Source of the DNA: Phycisphaeraceae bacterium
GTDB lineage: Bacteria > Planctomycetota > Phycisphaerae > Phycisphaerales > Phycisphaeraceae
Length of the DNA stretch: 8,812 bases
Assembly: GCA_003551485.1 (NCBI GenBank)
Contig: PUMS01000097.1
Span: 1 to 8,812, forward strand
Reading direction: 5' to 3'
The translations under genes and the position numbers were made by a program. This document shows, one piece after another, positions 5,824 through 8,812 of this stretch; position 1 is the first letter of the stretch; every line of letters begins with the position of its first letter. The notes under the pieces are model-generated. The model was not told the origin of the DNA. It searched no databases and was given only the letters and a program-made list of their open reading frames with translations.

Positions 5824-6717
5824 TCACCGCCCCTTCACGCCCGCGATGTAGCAGATCCAGCTCGGGTCGTTGGGGGCCGATTCCTGGATGCGGTAGCGGC
5901 CGGTGCCTTCGCCGTCCTTGTCTTCCTTCTCCCAGAACACCAGCGACTGCTCGAAGCCGGCCTCGAGCATCAGCTCGCGGACCTCGGGGATCGTCCAGAA
6001 GCGCCAGTCGTAGCTGAAGGCGCGCTCCAGGCGCGACTTGTCCCGGAACTCGAAGTGGATGTGGAAGCGGCAGTGGTGGTCGATGGGGTTGATCCGCTGC
6101 TGCTCCCAGAGGTACTTGAAGCGGCCGTTGGGACCGGTGATGGGGCGCTGGTCGGTCCACTGCTCGGTCATGGACTCGGGCCCGCCCATGCTGTCGACGA
6201 TGAGCAGCCCGCGCGGGCCGAGGTTGGCATGGGCGGCCTTGAAGTAGTCGCGCAGCGCAGCGCGCGTCTTGAAAAGCCAGTAGGAGAAGTTCTCCGCCGC
6301 GACGATGTCGGCCTTGGTCTGGATCACGCGCAGGCAGTCATCCTCCAGCAGCGTCACGCGGTCCCGGGTGGTCTGGCGCAGCCGGGCGGCCAGGTGCTGG
6401 CGCCCCCATTGCAGCGGCTCGGGATCGAGATCGACGCCGATGGCCCGGCGCTTGGGATGGCCCTTGACCCACTCGTAGCAGACCGCGGCGGTGCCGCAGA
6501 AGTCCTCGCGAAGCACCCGCGGCTCGGTATCGCGGCCGAAGACCTGGCGATAGGCGGTGCGGAAGAAGCGCACCTCGAACGAGGGCTCCTGCACCGAAGC
6601 CAGGTAAAGGGCGTACCTGTCGGCCTGCTGGGCGAGCGTGGGTCCGTCGGCCCGGCGGCGGCGGGTGGCGCCTTTGCTGCTGCTCTTGCGCTGCTGACTC
6701 TTTTTCCTGCTGGCCAT
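5824..6717 (-). CDS. Class I SAM-dependent methyltransferase with basic N-terminal tail
   Basis: 297 residues from ATG at 6717 (MASRKKSQQ). The first 25 residues are Lys/Arg/Ser/Gln-rich and probably disordered; they could bind nucleic acid or a partner. The rest reads as a Rossmann-like methyltransferase: motif I is LREDFCGTAAVCYEW (69-83), followed by the second strand IGVDLDPEPL (93-102) with an acidic residue for the SAM ribose, LLEDDCL (123-129), and GLLIVDSMGG (170-179). Motif I lacks the usual GxGxG and has FCGTAA instead. The C-terminal part has an aromatic- and His-rich stretch, HHCRFHIHFEF (214-224), perhaps substrate-binding. The target is unknown; a small molecule or protein is as likely as RNA. 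In-frame ATGs at 6735 and 6732 are alternatives, and no start has a strong ribosome site. It stands alone, convergent with the dehydrogenase and shielded from flagellin by a terminator. Confidence 0.8.
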   Translation of the reverse strand: MASRKKSQQRKSSSKGATRRRRADGPTLAQQADRYALYLASVQEPSFEVRFFRTAYRQVFGRDTEPRVLREDFCGTAAVCYEWVKGHPKRRAIGVDLDPEPLQWGRQHLAARLRQTTRDRVTLLEDDCLRVIQTKADIVAAENFSYWLFKTRAALRDYFKAAHANLGPRGLLIVDSMGGPESMTEQWTDQRPITGPNGRFKYLWEQQRINPIDHHCRFHIHFEFRDKSRLERAFSYDWRFWTIPEVRELMLEAGFEQSLVFWEKEDKDGEGTGRYRIQESAPNDPSWICYIAGVKGR

Positions 6718-6872
6718 GGGTTGCCGTTCCATCATGCTCAGGCGCCCCGCCCGCACGTTCCAGCCGGGGCCATGACGCATCGGCCAACCCTGGCGCCGGA
6801 CCGGGCTCGACAAGCCGCAGAGGATAACCGCTCCGCCCACCCGACGTTGGGTCCGGCGAGCGGTGCCGATGG

Positions 6873-6903
6873 AAAAGGGACGCCCCGCGGGGGGCGTCCC
6901 TTC
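6873..6903 (-). terminator. Intrinsic terminator of the flagellin gene
   Basis: Perfect 10-base stem GGGACGCCCC/GGGGCGTCCC (6877-6886 and 6891-6900) with a 4-base loop, extended by two A-T pairs. Read on the minus strand the hairpin runs into TTTT (6876-6873). It lies about 60 bases after the flagellin stop and about 155 before the methyltransferase start, so it should separate the two genes. The remainder of 6718-6962 shows nothing else. Confidence 0.85.
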
Positions 6904-6962
6904 AGTAGCCAAACATCACGGACGTCGAGGTTTCGGCGTGGAGCCGGTGTGACGGGGAACGA

Positions 6963-8489
6963 TCAGCCCAGCAGGGCCAGCGCGTTCTGCGGCTGGGAGT
7001 TGGCCAGGGCGAGGGTGTTGGTCGCGGCCTGGGCCAGGATCTGCTGTCGCGTCATCGCGGCCGCTTCCTTGGCGAAGTCGGTGTCGCGGATGGCGCTCTG
7101 GGCTGCACTGGTGTTTTCCATGGCCACGCCGAGGCTGTTGAGCGTCGACTGCACGGTCAGGCTCTGGAACGAGCCCAGCCGGGCACGCAGCCCCGAAACG
7201 TGGTCGATGGCGTTGTCGACGATCCGCTGGGCATCCTGGAGGTTGCCGTTGACGGCGTTGGCGTGCCGGCCCGAGCCCAGGTCCTGAAGCCGGTAGAAAG
7301 TGCCATCGACATCGGTGGTGCCCAGGCTGCGGGTGGAGACGTTGGAGATGCCCAGCCGCACCTGGCTGTTGATGTCGACCTCCGGGCCGAGGCTGAACTT
7401 GGCCCCGCCGCCGGTGATCTTGAGCGCATCGATCGTGCCCAGGGTCTGGGCGCCGCTGCCATCGAGGGTCAGCCGCACATCGAGCTGGTCGCTGCTGACG
7501 TTCAGCGTGGTCCCGCGGCCGCTGGCGGCCTGGCCGTTGATCGTGCCGGCCACGTCCTGGCCGATGTGGCGGACCTCGGAGCCGGCATCGGCGAAGTCGG
7601 TCTGGGCCGTGGCATCGGCGGCGGCGTTGTTGTCCTCATCGAGCTTGTAGATGCCCCCGCCATCGCCGGCGTCCATCGCCGCCCCGCCGCCGGTGACCTG
7701 GAGGCCGACGAACGAATCGGAACCGAAGGAGGTGCTGTTGAGCGCGATGCCCGTGCCGCTGACCGCGGCCGAGACGCCGGTGACGTCGGTGTAGCCGTTG
7801 ATCGCCGTGGCGATGTCAGTCAGTGCGGCGCCGGAGGAGAAGTAGAACTCCTTGTTGCCTTCCTTGCCGGCCACGACGAAGCTGAAGGCGGCATCGGCGA
7901 CTTCGTTCAGGTCCAGCGTGGCGCCGCCGGCCGAGAGGAACAGCCCGCCGCGATGGGCCGACTGGGTGATGATGGCCTTGACGTCGAGGTCATCGCCGTC
8001 GAACTTGGCGGCGTTGATGGCATAATCGCGGACGCTGCTGTCGGTCACCGTGGCCTGGAAGCCGAAGGTGCCGTTGAGCAGTTTCGTGCCCTGGAAGCTG
8101 GTGTTGCCGGCGATGCGGTCGACGGTGGCCAGGATGTTGTCGATCTGGAGCTGGTTGGCGGCCTTCTCTTCCTGGGTGAGGCCGGCATCGTTGGCCGTCT
8201 CGGTCACCAGGCCCTGAAGGTCGTTGAGCAGCCGGCTGACTTCCTGGAGGCCGCCCTCGGCGATGTTGACGATGCTGTCGGCCCGCTCGAGGTTGCGCAT
8301 CGCCGCGCCGATCTTGGCCTGCTGCGACCCCAGCTTCTCGCTGGCGATCAGCCCCGCCGGGTCGTCCGCACCGCGGTTGATGCGAAGTCCCGTGGCCAGC
8401 TTCTCCATGGTGCTGGACAGGCCTCTGTTGTTGGTGTTGAGCACTCGCTGGGCGATCAGCGAGTTGACGTTGGTCATGATCTGACTCAT
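6963..8489 (-). CDS. Flagellin (flagellar filament protein)
   Basis: 508 residues; it polymerises outside the cell into the flagellar filament after export by the flagellar type III system. The N-terminal D0/D1 region (about 1-145) includes MSQIMTNVNSLIAQRVL, LATGLRINRGADDPAGLIAS (31-50) and TSFQGTKLLNG (130-140). The C-terminal D1/D0 region (about 400-508) includes SAIRDTDFAKEAAAMTRQQI (465-484) and ends in ANSQPQNALALLG. The middle (about 146-395) is longer than a minimal flagellin and carries a hook-type IN motif, AALTDIATAINGYTDVTGVS (221-240), then DVAGTINGQAASGRG (312-326). There is no signal peptide, as expected. ATG at 8489 aligns with family N-termini; GAGAGGG-like sequence (8506-8498) lies 8 bases upstream. 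ATG at 8477 is less likely, and the extension to 8693 is not conserved. A fliC/flaA equivalent, but I avoid a symbol without genome context. No other flagellar gene is in the window. Confidence 0.97.
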   Translation of the reverse strand: MSQIMTNVNSLIAQRVLNTNNRGLSSTMEKLATGLRINRGADDPAGLIASEKLGSQQAKIGAAMRNLERADSIVNIAEGGLQEVSRLLNDLQGLVTETANDAGLTQEEKAANQLQIDNILATVDRIAGNTSFQGTKLLNGTFGFQATVTDSSVRDYAINAAKFDGDDLDVKAIITQSAHRGGLFLSAGGATLDLNEVADAAFSFVVAGKEGNKEFYFSSGAALTDIATAINGYTDVTGVSAAVSGTGIALNSTSFGSDSFVGLQVTGGGAAMDAGDGGGIYKLDEDNNAAADATAQTDFADAGSEVRHIGQDVAGTINGQAASGRGTTLNVSSDQLDVRLTLDGSGAQTLGTIDALKITGGGAKFSLGPEVDINSQVRLGISNVSTRSLGTTDVDGTFYRLQDLGSGRHANAVNGNLQDAQRIVDNAIDHVSGLRARLGSFQSLTVQSTLNSLGVAMENTSAAQSAIRDTDFAKEAAAMTRQQILAQAATNTLALANSQPQNALALLG

Positions 8490-8592
8490 GGGGTGTACCC
8501 TCTCCTGACTTGCCCGCGCCGCCGACCGGTACTCACGTCTGACCTGGCCGGAATCGACGGGGCGACGACCGTGGTTTGGCTGACTCCTGATG

Positions 8593-8641
8593 GGCCCGGC
8601 ACACACCGGGCCGCACACCTTCTGGCCGCCCGAGCCGGGCG
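8593..8641 (-). promoter_or_regulatory. Two adjacent hairpins in the probable flagellin leader
   Basis: GGCCCGG (8593-8599) pairs with CCGGGCC (8606-8612) over a 6-base loop. CGCCCG (8627-8632) pairs with CGGGCG (8636-8641) over a 3-base loop. Both are perfect and lie about 100-150 bases before the flagellin start, with no U-tract. They may stabilise a long leader or serve post-transcriptional control, but short palindromes are common at this GC content. Confidence 0.35.
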
Positions 8642-8652
8642 ACCGGTTCGTG

Positions 8653-8660
8653 TCATCGGC
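8653..8660 (-). promoter_or_regulatory. Sigma-28-like -10 element
   Basis: GCCGATGA on the minus strand matches 7 of 8 bases of the flagellar sigma factor consensus GCCGATAA, in the right place for a flagellin promoter. The expected TAAAGTTT at the proper distance is not present, since the sequence there is GATTGCCC, so the call is weak. The leader would be about 155 bases. Confidence 0.25.
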
Positions 8661-8779
8661 GGCGGCGGCGCGGGCAATCAAGGTTGGGCTCACGGGGAGG
8701 CGAGTTTTCCCGCAGCGGCCCCCCTACGCCCGTCAAACTCTGCCCCACCGGCACGTGGCGGCGCAACCGTTACAGACGG

Positions 8780-8812
8780 CCCCCCGCCCCCCCGGCCCCC
8801 CCCGCCCCCCCC
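8780..8812. repeat. Four long C runs at the window end (G tracts on the minus strand)
   Basis: Runs of 6, 7, 8 and at least 8 C (8780-8785, 8787-8793, 8796-8803 and 8805-8812) separated by G, GG and G. On the minus strand this could form a G-quadruplex. Its place at the very end also suits a sequencing or assembly break. Confidence 0.7.

Larger units (their letters stand above)
8490..8812. other. Region upstream of flagellin
   Basis: 323 bases up to the window end with no recognisable gene. It holds the flagellin ribosome site (8498-8506), two leader hairpins, a weak sigma-28-like element and a C-rich end. I see no sigma-54 pair (TGGCAC-N5-TTGC). Confidence 0.6.

Noticed and set aside
5452..6017. 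Small frames crossing the repeat pair (5452-5778 minus, 5508-6017 plus)
   Set aside because: They run through repeat arms and into the methyltransferase gene, are Arg-rich, and have no start signal or domain.
6055..7287. 410-codon open frame on the plus strand
   Set aside because: It lies antisense to the methyltransferase and the end of flagellin and crosses the terminator. It has no recognisable motif.
8490..8693. N-terminal extension of flagellin by 68 residues
   Set aside because: Flagellins begin at the MSQIMTNVNSL-like position. The extension is not flagellin-like and contains the leader hairpins.
8702..8740. GAGTTT/AAACTC inverted repeat, and a partial sigma-28 -35 match (CAGAGTTT) on the minus strand
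   Set aside because: The arms are only 6 bases with a 27-base gap, and no matching -10 lies 11 bases further on; this is likely chance.

Overview
The window is very GC-rich by eye (roughly two thirds G+C) and carries six protein-coding genes of ordinary bacterial type. No tRNA, rRNA, CRISPR array or transposase gene is visible. The best guess for the source is a Gram-negative bacterium with a periplasm and a flagellum. The flagellin style (standard D0/D1 ends around a long middle with a hook-type IN motif), the Gfo/Idh/MocA dehydrogenase and the free-standing membrane C39 peptidase would fit Planctomycetota such as Phycisphaerae. That assignment is an inference, not a proof.

Layout from left to right. 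(1) Minus strand, 1-2895: a two-gene efflux operon. The periplasmic adaptor is read first (start near 2895) and is joined by a 4-base GTGA overlap to an RND inner-membrane pump, whose C-terminal half lies beyond the left edge. (2) 2896-3381: a 486-base gap with a weak promoter candidate inside a dyad, plus several stem-loops. (3) Minus strand, 3382-4185: a four-helix membrane protein ending in a C39 cysteine peptidase domain with an intact catalytic set. (4) 4186-4492: a divergent intergenic region. Its right end can form two mutually exclusive hairpins, one of which covers the next start codon. (5) Plus strand, 4493-5503: a Gfo/Idh/MocA NAD(P)-dependent sugar-type dehydrogenase. (6) 5504-5823: a gap between convergent genes, holding two inverted copies of a GTAGGGTGGGT...ACCCACCAA element that differ by one 24-base block. 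(7) Minus strand, 5824-6717: a SAM-dependent methyltransferase with a basic N-terminal tail. (8) 6873-6903: a strong intrinsic terminator for flagellin. (9) Minus strand, 6963-8489: a 508-residue flagellin. (10) 8490-8812: its upstream region, with leader hairpins, a weak sigma-28-like -10 element and four long C runs at the window end.

Only the efflux pair is clearly a working unit: adaptor and pump would join an outer-membrane channel encoded elsewhere. The other genes look like separately expressed single units. I see no convincing new multi-gene system. The observations most worth checking are the inverted repeat pair, the switch-like hairpins ahead of the dehydrogenase, and the orphan membrane C39 peptidase.
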